A DNA stretch of 64,000 nt from Ephemerocybe angulata (GCA_013368325.1 JAACJK010000224.1:610660-674659); one strand, 5' to 3'; shown: positions 43,956-56,520, counted from the first letter of the stretch. Translations and numbers: made by a program. The notes: a model not told the origin generated them from the letters alone.

Positions 43956-45009
43956 ATGAGCATTATCGACCAGCCAGAACTTGAAGCTTTCCCTCTGTTC
44001 GCGGACCTTCCAGACGATATTGCACGCAGCATCTTCGAGCTAGCAGCCGACGATAAGAACGTTGATTGGGAGTGTGCATTGGTATCGAAGAAGGTTAAAC
44101 AATGGTCCGTTCTCCTCAAATTCCTCCAGGCCGTAGAAATAATAGATTCTGTACATACACAGGGTCGAGCCGGTTCTTTATAAAAGTATCGTCATCGACT
44201 CAACCGCCGGGATGTCAGGCTTGTGCCGTACGATCCAGTTCCATCCATCGAAGGATCCGCATTTCTTCTCCCTGCACGTCAAGAGGCTCTCCCTAAGTGA
44301 TACAAACTGGCTGCCTTCATGCGGCCAGATAATCGCTATCTTGGAAGCATGCCAATCTGTAAAGAGCCTCGAACTTCTCATGAACTACGATATCGTGAAG
44401 GAAGACATCCAGATTGGTGTCCACAACGCATGGCACGGGATCAGGCCACAAATCCTCACGCTGCCCATGCTTTTATTTAACCCGACACATCGCCACTTTC
44501 GCCTCAGCCCCAACCGACCCTCTTTATTTGTGAACGTAACCCATCTGGAACTCTTTGTAAACCGGACGCTTGGTGCGGGGCAGTGGTCCTGGGCCTCTCT
44601 CTCCAGCCTGGAGGCACTGACACACCTCTGCCTCTCGTCCTGGAACATTGATATGGAAACTGCCGACGTCGCGCGGAACCATCTTACTATCGCAGCACCG
44701 TTCTTTCCGCCCTCCCTCGTCGTATGTGCCGTCGCGATTCGATACATCGAGCTTGGCTGGGATATTCGGCAACTCGTGGAGAAAAGTGACTGGACCACCG
44801 ATGATAGGGTTGTTGTTGCTGTGGCCAAAGACTACTATGATGCGGAGCTCAAGAGCTATGGCAAATGGGTAGCGAGGGCAACAATTTGGAGGTGGGACCC
44901 ATGTTCCGAGAGTTACTACGATGAATGGCAGGGTTTCTGGGACAGGGCAGAGAGAATGGTCAAGGAGAGGAGGGAGAGCGCTCGGCTTATCGCATCAAAA
45001 CGGGCGTAG
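43956..45009 (+). CDS. F-box-like protein, tandem paralog A
   Basis: Two exons (43956-44104 and 44163-45009) give 331 residues. Exon 1 encodes a short F-box-like helix set: FADLPDDIARSIFELAADD, then CALVSKKVKQW. The intron splits the Trp codon. Exon 2 starts VEPVLYKSIVIDS and continues with CRTIQFHPSKDPHFF, HLELFVNRTL, LEALTHLCLSSWN and a C-terminal WRWDP..FWDRAERM block. The same exon structure and blocks occur in three other genes in this window (45460, 53714 and 55607). It is probably a truncated F-box adaptor family expanded in this lineage; substrates are unknown. Confidence 0.82.
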
Positions 45010-45459
45010 CGTTCAAACGTTTACTCGTGACCTGCCTTTTGCTGTGGAGAGACTCACAAAGAGTGTAGCAACTGAGCACCCAGAAAATGTAATTCCTTGG
45101 GCCTTTTCGTATCTCGGCAACTATCCTCCGGGCTCTCGCGAACCAGAGCTTTGCAATACTCGCGGTCGGTGAGCACGATAGGCATCGTGAGGTGGGGACT
45201 AAGTTGGCCTGAGACCGTTGTCAGGGTTGAAGACAAGGGGTGTGACTGATATTTCTGGTGAGAACTTGGAGGCTGCCTTTAAGTATGTTTCGGCGACCTC
45301 ACGGTGCACGGCGGTGAGTCTGGCAGGACATGTACTCTGATGCCAAGCTGAAGTGCCCACCCTGAGATCAAGGTGATAAGCGCCCAACGTACGATTGTCA
45401 TGACCATTGAGGCTGGCCTTCTTCTCCCTCCACCGCACGTAATATCTGCACGAGTTTTC
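45010..45459. other. Intergenic between tandem paralogs
   Basis: 450 bp with no gene recognised; presumably promoter of paralog B. Confidence 0.35.
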
Positions 45460-46520
45460 ATGCATCACTCTAATGAAGAAGAAAATCTTTCACGCTTCGA
45501 GGACATCCCTGATGATATCGCACGCAGCATCTTCGAGCTAGCCGCTGAAGAGAGAAACGTCGCATGCCATTGCGCAGTAGCGTCTCGAAAGATCAAAGCA
45601 TGGTGTGTCCTCCCTAGCATTCTCCAACATCTGAATGTAGCAAACACACATTCAGGGTTGAGCCTGTTCTATACAGAAGGATCGCCATCGATTCACCCTC
45701 TAGGATGGCGAACCTCCATCGTACCATCCGATGCCACCCATCCAAGGGCCCCAAATTCTTTTCCTCGAATGTTAAGGCGCTGTACATCGATTGGCAGGTC
45801 CCCTGGGGCTTCTTTACCAACCTCATAAGGGCCTGTCAGAGCGTCGAGAAGCTCGAGATTCACTTCAGGCTGCCCTATGACGGCTCAATCCAAAAAATAG
45901 CCAACCTGGGACTCGGTTGGAAAGCTATTCGGCCAAGAATGCTCCTCCTTCCAATGTTACTGTTCAAGCCAGCGTACCGGCACTTTCGCTGCGGCGTTCA
46001 AGGAGAAATAGAAGACCAACATCTACATCGTACCCTATTCTCGAACGTAACCCATCTGGAGCTTGTCGTACATGGAACCCTTCGCGCAACCGAATGGGAT
46101 TGGACCTCCCTTGCACAGTTGGAGACACTTACACATCTCTGCCTCTCCACCTCGACCATGTACGAGGAGTGCGCCGTCGCCGCGCAGCAGCACCTTGCGC
46201 TCGCCACAGCCTCCTTTCCTCCTTCTCTAATCGTGTGCGTCGTATCCTTCTTGATCCTGAAGGGTGAATGGCCCGGCGTGCGAAAGATGCTGGATGAGAG
46301 CGAGTGGAGTGGCGATGGGAGGGTTGTGGTGGCAGTGGGAAAGCATGCCTACGATGCTGAGCTTGCGAAGGAGGGTGGGGAGATTGCATGGGTAGGGAGA
46401 AAAGTCATATGGAGGTGGCCTTACCATTACGAGCACATTGACGATGATGGCTGGATATCGTTCTGGATGAGGGCAGAAGGGAAGGTGATCGAAATGACGC
46501 GGGCTCGAACTAACGCGTAG
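45460..46520 (+). CDS. F-box-like protein, tandem paralog B
   Basis: Two exons (45460-45602 and 45656-46520) give 335 residues. It shares with paralog A the F-box-like start FEDIPDDIARSIFELAAEE, the intron within the Trp codon, VEPVLYRRIAIDS, HRTIRCHPSKGPKFF, HLELVVHGTL, LETLTHLCLSTST, DGRVVVAVGKHAYDAEL and a C-terminal WRWP..FWMRAEGK block. It follows A in the same orientation after 450 bp, so a local duplication is likely. Both frames are intact. The ATG at 45460 is preferred; an in-frame non-ATG extension exists upstream. Confidence 0.82.
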
Positions 46521-48296
46521 CGCTACTTATGCGAGGTACAATCTAAGGGCGCCAGCAGGATGCAGGCCTCGGGCGCCTATTTCGTGGAGCTGATATCTTG
46601 CATGTGGCACATCTGTTCGTTTGTTGACGCCGTCGTAGGTGTGTCAATGTATCCCATACGTAGTTCCAACCACCACACAAGACCTACTTCACACCGAAGG
46701 CTACAAGAGCCACGGAAAAGACGTCGCAAAGTCTTCCCGTGTCTGCGCCGTTCCATCCACAGTCCCCCTCCTGCTGTCTAACGTGCAAGCTCTTGCGCGG
46801 ATTCCATCATCAACATTTCACAAAAGCCAATTAGAATGATAGCAAGTCTGTACATATACCACAAATCGAAACACTGTACGTATCCAAAAAAAACAGAAAC
46901 AATAGCCTGTACGTGCCCCTCCTGGCACCTCCCCTCCCCCCCCGCATCATGCTTCATCAACGTCACCGCCATTCCACCCATCCATAACATAACAAAGTCG
47001 TCCAGTCCAGTCCGTCCATCCATCCATCGTAAATACTCGGGTCGATCGTTCGCAGGGTAGCGCATGCAGTCAGTCATAAAGATGAAGTTCAGGTCAAAGG
47101 AGATCCAAGAAACACAAAACGATAACAAGGAGAGTTAACAAAGAAGGAAAGAAAGGAGCATATCAAAGACCCCACACCGAGTGTGAATCAAAGCAAGGGT
47201 GTCGCAAGAATGATGAAAGAAAAGGTGCGAACGAGGGAGGCGGGGTGGTTAAGGTAGAAGGGAATGAGGAGATGGATGGGAAGAACGGACGGACGGACAC
47301 ATGCAGCATAAACGAGCAGGAAGAATGGCAAGACACGAAGACAACCCCACATCCCAGAACGACTGCGACGGTATAAAATAGCAACATGTTCGCCATGCAT
47401 GGCATAGATACAACACAAAGCGTGACCAAATTATCCGTCCATCCGTCCATCCGTCCAGGCAAGCCAAGACACGCGTGGTATACGAAGGGGGAAAAGAATA
47501 AAACTACTACAACTACCACTACTGAATAGGATGAATAGGGAACGAAACCAAAGTGAATAAAAAAGTGTCCGTCGATGCACGAAAGGATAGCCTAATAATC
47601 AACAAATAAAAACGGAACAGACACAGCGACAGGGAGAATAAATGTTAAAACGTCTGTATGCAGAAGCAGCAGTACATCCACACCACCACAACAACAATGG
47701 GAGAACAACCGAAACCAAGGCGGTCGGTCGGTCGGTAGAAGCGCCAAACGAAAAAGAAGTAGGGAAAGGGAAAAAGTATTGCAGCGAAGAGTGGTAGAAG
47801 TCCAGGGTAGAAGAATGTCGGATCCGAGTCGACCTTCGCGAAGCGTGCGTCTGTCCGTTGTCGGCCGTGAATAAGAATAGGAATAGAACCGATGGATGAA
47901 TGAGTAGGATGATGGACGAGGAAAGAATAGATAGTTGGATGGCAACGATAACATGTCCGTCCGTCGTCCACAGGGAACACACCAACCAGGACCCCCCACA
48001 ACAGCATCCACAACCGTCTCTCGTGACGACGGCGGCGACGACGCTCTCCTCCCCAGGATTACCCACCAGACTTCTCCCGTCCCCCCGAAATACACCCAGC
48101 CCCAACAACCCGACATTTCTCCTCGTCCTTCTCCCTCCCAGCCATCCCCCAGGTCCCTCCCCACAATCCCGTGACACCCCACACAACAGCCGCCCCTCCC
48201 CGCATTCCACACTTTATCCGCCGATCCATCTCTACCCGCTCTTCCCTCCGTCCCCGAAATTTTTCGCAAGAAAAAAATCACATAAAAAATCATCAA
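46521..48296. other. Long low-complexity intergenic region
   Basis: About 1.8 kb with purine-rich and CCGT/CGGT microsatellite-like tracts (for example 47430-47460 and 47720-47738), poly-A patches and long overlapping frames on both strands that follow composition rather than function. Part of it may be the 3' UTR of the membrane protein gene to the right. No gene supported. Confidence 0.45.
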
Positions 48297-49952
48297 CTAA
48301 ACAGGACTCGTACTCCTCGATCTCGACTCCTCCAAAAGCTTCACCTCCTCCTCATCCATCGTCGGCGACGGGCTTCTCGAGCGACTTCTACTACTACTTG
48401 CACTTGTAGGACTCGTCGTACTCGTCGTACTCGGTGTACTCTTGGTATTTATAGGGCTCGTCGACCGCGAAGTCCCCGCCGACGACGATACCGACGAAAC
48501 CGCTGATGTAGTGGGGGAAGGCGGCGACGGCGTCCTCGAGGGCGGCGTCATAGGCCGCGAAAGCGCGCTCGCAGGTCTTGATATAAAAAGGGTCGTGGGT
48601 ATCGTTAGCGGAGGTGTCGTCTTAGTTGTTGTACTAGTAGTAGCATTCGAGAACGTTGAATTTGAATTTGGACTTGTGCTTGAGCGCGCGTTCGTAGTCG
48701 TGGTTGCAGTCAGCACCACGGGCGAGGGAGAGGCTGAGGTAGGCAACGGCGGGGGTGCCGATGCGCTTGAAGGTGCGGGCGCAGGCATCTTCGCGGGCGG
48801 CGAAGGCGTGCGGCGCTGCACCTGCATCTGCACAGTCGCTGGCCTCGCGGGTGGAGGACGCGAGTTTGGGCGGCGGAACGTCTATAAATAAATAACAGTG
48901 TCAGTCAGTCATCCGTCATACATTGACACATCCGTCCCGTTCGTCTGTCCGGGCTCATTTGACCCTCCAGTCATCCAACCGCTCAGTCATTCATTCATTG
49001 AATGATGATGTTCTTCATCAGAGAAGGACAAGAAACAGCGCTGCGCTGGATCGATGCTAGGTATCACGGCAGATCGTGATGTGATGAAACCGAGTATGGG
49101 GAGTAGGACGGTTGCGGCACAAAGGCGATGACAAGGTCATATGCGCCCGTTCGTCTGTGTTCAAATGAACGGAACTGGGGGTCGGAGAGTGGGGGACAAT
49201 GCAGAGCGGGGATGGACAGCCGCACAGACAAAGAACGAATCGCCGGGCGTTGGACGGCCAGAGGGGACGGGAGAAGCAGGCGGAACACTCACATGTCTGG
49301 ACATGATCATCTTGGCCATCGACACCGGCATATCGCTCTGATACAACGTAGGCACTAAATCCCCGTCAGAACAACGCCCTTCGAAGCATGGATGGGAGAG
49401 ATGGGTGGACTCACAAGGCCGTTCAAACGCCGGGCCAGGCCCCCGCACGACGGGCGCTCGGCGGGCATTGGCCTGCTGCATCTGGGGCCACTTCTCGCCC
49501 ATGACGCCGGCGCCGCCGCCGATGGCGAGGTGGGCTCTAGGGGAGGCGGCGGTGGAGACGTCCACCGGGAAGGCGGGGAGCGTGTCCCACTTGACGAGGC
49601 CCCACAGCCATGACGACCTCGGGCGCGGGGGAGCCACCGCGGCTGTGCCTGAACTGACTTTCTCGGATGGCGAGGAGGTGGAGGTCGTGGACGACGGGGC
49701 TGATGCGGTTGTGGAGACGGAGACAAAGCTGGTGTTGTTGTTGGCCTTGCGTGTGCGCACAAAGGCGAGGTGTTCGCGGAGGCCGATGAAGAGGGCTCGC
49801 ACGAAGGAAAGGAGGACGAAGACGGCGACCATGGAGAGCAGGATGGTCGAGCTCGAGGGCAGCGCGGAGAGGGTGAGGTCGACGTCGGTCATGGAGAGGG
49901 ACATTTTGGGAATGGGGGGGATGGAGGACGGCAGCCTGACTTTGAGGAGCAT
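48297..49952 (-). CDS. Single-pass membrane protein with long disordered tail
   Basis: Three exons (49952-49415, 49354-49293, 48881-48297) join in phase to 394 residues; the second intron is long for this genome (411 bp). A membrane segment lies near residues 35-58 (STILLSMVAVFVLLSFVRAL). After it comes a Ser/Thr-rich stretch, a conserved-looking part WLWGLVKWDTLPAFPVD and GGGAGVMGEKWPQMQQ, the short exon LPTLYQSDMPVSMAKMIMSRH, and a C-terminal region of about 190 residues made almost only of Ser, Thr and Pro. Family not recognised. The start may instead be the ATG at 49904. It sits between the two oppositely oriented pairs of F-box-like paralogs. Confidence 0.65.
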
Positions 49953-52678
49953 CTTGCAAGGTGCGTCGCGGGTCTGAGAGCTATTAGGGCTGAATATGAA
50001 TGAAGAAGGCGTGTTTAGGAGCAGGCGGTTGCAGAGGAGACGAGCAGGACGCACTGGGCTGGCAGCCAACTACACACACACTACACACAGCGAGCAAACG
50101 CTGGCGACTGGCTTGCTACTTCGGCGTTGTCGTCGTTGAGGACGACGGCGGCGAGGCAGTGGCGACGACGGCGACGAGGACGGCGACGAGGAGGTCGGTC
50201 GGGTGTCTGTCGGCCAAGTGCAGGGAAAGCACTCGAGGGGACGGGAGGAGGGACGGGAGATGATATACGGACGAGAGAACCCCGGTTGTTTTGGCGACGA
50301 CGTGGTCCTGCTCGGCTCCAACCCGAGACTTTTCCCACTAAATTGCCCCATTAGGCGACCGAATATATCCGCCGAGTATCGCCCGCCCGCGCACCCTGGA
50401 AATGAATTTGCTGCTGCACCGCGGAGTTTAATGCTGCACGCCCCTGCCTGCCCTCTTGTTCGAGCTTGCTTGGGCTGAGGAGCATCTTGTTCCAGCAGCT
50501 GCACCCTTGTCTTCGCAGGTCCGTCTTGTGGGACCTCTTCACAAAGGCGCTCGCTGGCGCTTGCCGCTGTCAATTGCCGGACCAGATCTTCCACATGGAC
50601 CACGAAAATACTGCATTTCCCACCATACGCCCCTATCCAGCCAACCACCCCAATTCTAGAACGCTTTACTATCACAAGTACACTTCAGTAAGATACTGGG
50701 TGACTTCCCGCCGCTGTTTAGAAACCATAATTATTTTCTAAACCTATCAAGCCGGAATGCCGCCTCCATCTCCTGCCTGTTGGGGACGAGCATAGGGTCC
50801 GACGTCAGCGAGCATCAATTGTGAGGCCTTCCTAGATTTTAGTCTGGAGGAGGGGTAGATACCCCCCTTCCAGACTTTAACTGCGTTTGCTAGACTTAAG
50901 CGAGACAAATGGGGACGAATCAATCACTTCAAAGTTCTTGGCAACACCTGACGAGTGTCAAGCAGACGATTCGAGGGTACTGAAGACCTTTATTAGTGGC
51001 TTATAGCCTGGGTAAGCGACTGAGAGTAGTTTACAGTTGGTATAAGTGCTCGAAGAGAAGGCAGCTCCGAAAAGGGTACCAGCCCCTATCTCTATCCGGG
51101 AGACAATTTCCGCACGGATCTCTCCTTGCTCTCAACAAGACTTGCAATCCTAGCTGGTCGACGGTTTAGGAAACAGAAAGCTAGATATTTTTCAATCTCC
51201 GATGACAGGCCTTTAGAAATAGTTTAGGATCCTAAATGCGGCGGGAAGTCATCCACTGATATTCTTCAAGAACGCTAACAACAGTTGTGAATCGTAACAG
51301 AAGAGACTACAATCATCAGCTGACAGTGCCATACGGGCTCCAATCCCCCACTCTTCTCGACACATCTCCTAGAATCAATATCAGATATCACGCGCAGCCA
51401 CCATCTCTCATGGACACGTACTTCCTAACCCCTTCCCCACAACTTGGCTGCAGAAGCAGAAGCACTACTCATTCTTCGCTATCATGCAACCTACGGACAT
51501 CGCGGTGCGGGGTCTACGGCCCCGTCGTACCAATGATACGATTTTCCGAGAGCACAAGAGCGCCATTTATAATTACCCTCCCACTGCATGCCGCTCTTCT
51601 CGAGAGGTAGTTGGACGCATGGCTAGCGTCGGTCAGGGTGCCCGAGCCTATAGGTACGGCAGTCGATCTTCATTCATACAACACAAAGTCGAACCATGCA
51701 TGCCAATGCACGGTACCTACTTACACGCTAAGTCCACCCTTATCCGACTCTTGTTCAACGTTCATCGCGCATCGTTGTTGATCCCTGATTAGATTAAGGC
51801 TTAACCACCCTCGCCTAGATGGTGCCTCCCCCCGTGCCCTCTTGTCATAATTAAAGAGCCAATTAACTCCCTCCCGACGGACGTTCATGTACCTTTAATT
51901 CCCCATCGATCGAACCGACAAAAAACGCCAGTTATCTCGTTTGTCCGACCTTTGTTACCGTTTGTCCCGGAAACTAACAAGGCATTCTCAAAGCCCGTTC
52001 ATATGACGCAAAAGAACCCCACAAGACGGTCGGTCAGACCCCGCATTCTGGCGCACAGGAGGGATCGTTCTTTGTTTCCGACGATCGATCCATGACCAGC
52101 CGCAGTGCGCAGTGCCAGCGTGTGTGGTATCTTAGGTATGTATTCCACACGCACGGAAGTTCGAGAAGACTACCAGAGATCCAGGAGGATGAATAGAGAG
52201 AAGGGGCGACGGTTGCATATGCGTCCTTCCCTTAGTCTGTGCTACCTCCAGTCTATATCAGGCCGGAAGCGATACCAAAGCTCTAGGTATGTTACAGTAT
52301 GCGGCGTAACACATTGTAACTTGTTACAGTAGCTGCCGCATACGCACACGGCCGCTATCTTATCTCTCACTAGGAAGCTTCGCGAAAGGAAGGAAGGACG
52401 TCAGTCACAAACTGACCATATGTCACACCCACATACGCACATGGAGAGGCAGAGATGTGTTGGTGTGCTGAGGCTGGAAAGGGGTCGCCCATCCTATCTT
52501 GAACTCCATCTCACCCGTGGATGGTTTCACAGAAGCATGGTACTTCAGCGCCAGCTTTGCGCTCACCTCGCCTTATATTAGGTGCCTGCCCCCATGACTG
52601 AGGAAGTGCGTGTGTGCCGTGCATAAACTGGTGTCACTGGCAAATAGAAGGTCGAAGAATAGAATTTGGGCTTATTTA
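49953..52678. other. Intergenic region with an inverted-repeat element
   Basis: About 2.7 kb. Frames near 50070-50675 and 51287-51792 show no motif. Contains the terminal-inverted-repeat element at 50698-51256. Short GTAACA repeats and a CCGCATAC inverted pair lie near 52290-52340. Confidence 0.4.
50698..51256. mobile_element. MITE-like element with terminal inverted repeats
   Basis: The left end GGGTGACTTCCCGCCGC then TTTAG..CTAAAC is mirrored at the right end, which read on the reverse strand from about 51256 gives GGATGACTTCCCGCCGC then TTTAGGATCCTAAAC. The arms are similar over about 45 bp. The 560-bp unit has no coding capacity. A clear target-site duplication was not found, so the transposon superfamily is open. 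Confidence 0.65.
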
Positions 52679-53714
52679 CTATAATTGTTCACGAGATTGA
52701 GCTTGCCTCTTCTCCGCAATCTTTCTCTCGGCCCTGTCCCAGAACGATATCATCGATTCCCATGGGCAGCCAGAACGCAGCTCGCGGTACGGCTGCTCCC
52801 TCCTGACCACTTCCTTCTCTATCCATTCTCCCTCGGTTCCCCGTCTGCGATCATAGTAACTCTCCGTCAGAGCTACAACCACCCTATCGTCGATATTCCA
52901 CCTCCCATCCTCTAGTAGCCTCTGCAGCCCCCAATCAAGTCTTGCGTATTGAATCGCAAGGACACACACGACGAGCGAGTGGGGAAAAAATGGCGTAGCA
53001 GTGGCAATGTGATCCCGCGCGACCTCAAGGCACTCGGTCTTTACGCTCAGGGTGGAGAGGCAAAGATGTGTGAGTGTCTTCAAGTCGGCGAGGGAGGACC
53101 ACGACCAGCTCTCTGGACCAAGAGTGTTGTTTACTATGAGCTCCACGTGAGTTATGTTCGCGAAAATCGAAGGCTGCACGGCGTCGAGCTTCAAACGAAA
53201 GTGCCGGTGCGTCGGCTTGAACAGCGTCATTGGCAGGCTGAGCATTTGGGGCCTGATTTCCCTCCATGCATCGTCATCGTCATCGTCCAATAGGCTGTCT
53301 CCCAAAAAGACAAGTCCAAGCTTCTGCACCTTTTGACAAGCCTTTAGAACCCCATCGAGTAATTTCCACCGGGGGTGCCCTCCTCTGATGTAGAGGCTTC
53401 GTACGTGCGAGGAGAAGAAATCGGAGGATTTCGTTGGATGAGATTGGACAGTACGGTGAAGGTTCGACAGCCTGGTTCTTGAATCGATGGCAATGTCTCT
53501 GTAAAGCAGTGGCTCGACCCTAAATCACACTTAATACATATATACACTGGAGGAACCTAAGGAAAACCCACCATACTTTAGCCTTTCTCGACAGCAACAC
53601 GCAGTTGTAACAAACGGCCTGATCCTCGGCTGCCAGCTCCAAGATTCGGCATGCGATATCGTCTGGAACGTCCCGGAAACGAGGGAAACCTTCTCGATCG
53701 TCTGGAGTACTCAT
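52679..53714 (-). CDS. F-box-like protein, paralog C
   Basis: Two exons (53714-53572 and 53519-52679) give 327 residues. Exon 1 is FRDVPDDIACRILELAAED followed by CVLLSRKAKVW, with the intron inside the Trp codon as in paralogs A and B and the same exon 1 length as B (143 nt). Exon 2 carries VEPLLYRDIAIDSRTRLSNL, HRTVQSHPTKSSDFF, HVELIVNNTL, LKTLTHLCLSTLS, DDRVVVALTESYYDRR and FWDRAERKI. An acidic run (six Asp) sits near residue 140. It is opposite in orientation to A and B, at a distance of 6 kb. Confidence 0.82.
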
Positions 53715-54571
53715 GGCAGTGCTCGAAAGGGCGTCGTGGGGTGGAGGGAGAAAGGATCAACGGTGGACGATCGATGATCGATGTGGCTCACAATCGCGAT
53801 GTTGGGCGCTTATCTCACAGCCTCTACACCATTTATAGGCAACTTACTGTCTGCATATTGCGTCTAAATCCAATTACTCTACATTTGGCGCGTGTGTTGT
53901 TTCCCAATTAACTTAGATTTACCTCTGGTTTCTAGATCAGGCGTCAGCCCGGGGCGATACTATGTGGGCGCTTAACTGGTCGAGCCTCCCTGCGCAAAGA
54001 CTAATTATGGCAATCTGAGCCTGTATACTGCATATACATGGGACTACGTAGTAGACCCTCTATGTCTTTAGTGCATCAGCATTTTTGCATGCCGGCTTGT
54101 TTGACTTGTTTTGGACTTGTTCGGCTTGTACAAGGCGAACAAGTCCAAACAAGTCCGACCAGCCACAAGCCGACAAGGAGGAAATATTTTCCCACAAGTC
54201 GGGGAACAGTGTTTTGCTCCTCTCTTCCACACCTTTCGCGTATTGGGCTTAAGACCATATACAATGAGATATAAGACTAACTCGCTTCGGCGTAAATGGT
54301 TAAATTATACCCCTTGGTTGGGTATGTCGAATAGGAGGGGGAATGACGCTGTTTTCCTACATTCTCAGGGTAGTGGCTATCCGAGTTCATGGAAAGCTTG
54401 AATTTGGTTTTTACGGGCATCCATGACTTAAGTCATCATAAATGGGCCTATAAGCTTAATATTGGCACAGGAGAGAGTGTGTATGAAGCCAGAGGAGGAG
54501 TCGAGGGTATTGCGCAAGCCGACAAGTCCAAAAAGTTCCGCCAGCCGGCCTGATGATTTGCTGATGTAGCA
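53715..54571. other. Spacer between paralogs C and D
   Basis: No gene; contains the inverted-repeat element at 54091-54550. Confidence 0.4.
54091..54550. mobile_element. Inverted-repeat element with internal palindrome
   Basis: The left end GCCGGCTTGTTTGACTTG followed by TTTTGGACTTGTTCGGCTTG is mirrored at the right end, which read on the reverse strand from 54550 gives GGCCGGCTGGCGGAAC then TTTTTGGACTTGTCGGCTTG. In addition the left part is itself palindromic around 54130: about 40 bp with one mismatch (TTTGGACTTGTTCGGCTTGT and its complement). The 460-bp unit is non-coding. Likely a MITE or a decayed transposon end; target duplication not recognised. Confidence 0.6.
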
Positions 54572-55607
54572 TTAGACCTCGTGAACGAGAGCGCTCCTGC
54601 CTGCAACCATCTCTTCGGCTCTCCTCCAAAATCGTCCCCAGTCATCATATCTTTGTTCATCCTCAAGAGACCACCTCCAGATGCACGCGGGCTGAGGACA
54701 GCTATCACTGGCTGCATTGGATAATTTTGCATCGTAGTATGTCCTATCCACAGCTACGACAACCCTGTCGTCTAGCACTTGCGCATTCTCCTCTATGATC
54801 TCTCGCGCGTCCCCTAGCCACATGAGGGAGCCGAGCGAGAGTACACAGACAGTTAGTGAGGGCGGAAAGAAAGGGGTCGCAGCTACGAGGTGCGCCCATA
54901 GGGCGAGAATATCGTAGGGGACGTTGCTGTACGTGCTGAGGCAGAGATGCGTTAAAGTTCCAAGGGAACTGAGGGACGCCCACGACCATTCCTCTGACCC
55001 GACGCCCAAGCAGTCAAGCTCGAGATGCGTTACGTTGGCGAACACATTGGAGCCAGCGGGAGAACTGAGTCCAAAGCTCCGATGAGAAGGGATGAAAAGG
55101 GACATGGGGATTTTCAGCATCCATGGTTTGAGGCGTTGCCACACAGCATGCCTCCCCACCATGAACTCAGCCTTCCTGCAGCCCTTCCAAAAGTGGAGTT
55201 GGATCCGACGAACATTGTGACATGCATCTAGGATGGCGATAGGGAGGCCCCAAGTGGTCCTCAAGTGGAGGTAGACCGTCTTGACGTGGATAGCGAAGAA
55301 GTCGGGCTGTTTGGAAGGGTGGGAGAGGATGGTGCGGTAGAGCCTGGAAACGTCCTTGTCGCGGTACAGCGAGATGCGCCGGTATAGGATTGGCTCGACC
55401 CTGCGGGGTACGTCGAAGGCATGCGTAAGCTTGTTTGGCTGCGATCGGGCTGTGGGAGAGTAGTAGAGGGTGCACTTACCATGCTTGGACACTCTTTGAG
55501 ACGGTCGTGCATTTCCACCCTGTAGCGTGATCCGCTTCAGTTGCAATCTCAAGGATGGAACGGACGACATCTTCAGGGAGGCTCGGGTCGTCGTTTCGGG
55601 AGGCCAT
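54572..55607 (-). CDS. F-box-like protein, paralog D
   Basis: Two exons (55607-55480 and 55400-54572) give 318 residues. Exon 1 reads SLPEDVVRSILEIATEAD, then CTTVSKSVQAW, with the intron again in the Trp codon (GTAAGT donor). Exon 2 carries VEPILYRRISLYRDKDVSRL, YRTILSHPSKQPDFF, HLELDCLGVG, LGTLTHLCLSTYS, DDRVVVAVDRTYYDAKL and WRWSLEDEQ..FWRRAEEM. It is the most divergent of the four copies but has the same architecture and intact frame. Confidence 0.82.
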
Positions 55608-56520
55608 TTATGTTAGGTCAAGGGGATGGGATGGGACGAAAGGTCGTCGTCGTCGTACTAGTTGAACCCGTGGGTCGGTCCTAGTGACATCTTTGACGTG
55701 CGATCCCACGAATTCTGGAAGCATGTGACTGATGCGTTGCTCAGCCTATTTTGGGCGCTTAATCAAAAAGGGTAGCGCTTGCTTTACCCGGGCCGTCCCT
55801 TGGGATGACGGAAGTGAGAGGGTATATGCACAGCAGGCGTAAATCAGGCGACGACCTGTTGTAAGTCCTAAAAGTAGCTACCAGTGAGCCATTTCAAGCC
55901 TTGTGAATCTGATTGATATGAATCATTCAGACCTCCGGGTCGGGAAGCGCATGGGTGGAGAGAGCGTAACCCGAGAGAAAGGTCTGGGAGATAAATCATA
56001 AGTATAGTGGAAGCCTGGGCTAATTGCGGTAGACTGACAAAGTGTCATACTCGGCCCTGACTGCTCGACCTTTCTCGATCTGATCGCGACTCTACTGGGA
56101 TTTTTTAAGTTAGCCTCTACCTATGATTCAGAGGCAGTCGTAGCCTATAAGACCTCCCTGCAGGAATGCTTGCCAGGGAAGTTGTCTTTAAGTACCACGC
56201 AGGCGTCTCTCGCGTCTCTCAATTTCACCATAATGCGCTGTGTTTCACGTCGACATTTAAACGCAAAGGTAGATGACTACAGCGTACCGATACTGCGCTT
56301 GCCGCAGCAGCGGTTTATAATTTTGGATTTTCTCTCTCCTTTTCAGTCACGTTACACCTACGCACATAGGTATACCCCCTCTCCTCTGCTTGTGGCTTAG
56401 AAATTGCCTGTAAATATAACCATTCTATTGCTGGAGCTCTCGAACCTCCACAGCATCCCCAGGGCTATATAAGCCAGCAGAAACATTGTCAGTAATCTCA
56501 CCATACAAACTCTGACGACC
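55608..56520. other. Divergent promoter region
   Basis: About 910 bp between paralog D (reverse) and the hydrolase gene (forward), without a recognised gene. A TATA-type element lies at 56463-56475. Confidence 0.4.
56463..56475 (+). promoter_or_regulatory. TATA-box candidate for the secreted hydrolase
   Basis: GGCTATATAAGCC, itself palindromic, ends about 45 bp upstream of the hydrolase ATG at 56521, a plausible distance for a short-leader fungal gene. No experimental support. Confidence 0.5.

Noticed and set aside
47592..48296. Long reverse-strand frames
   Set aside because: They follow low-complexity, strand-biased sequence with repeats such as CGGTCGGT; residues are dominated by runs, and no intron or motif fits.
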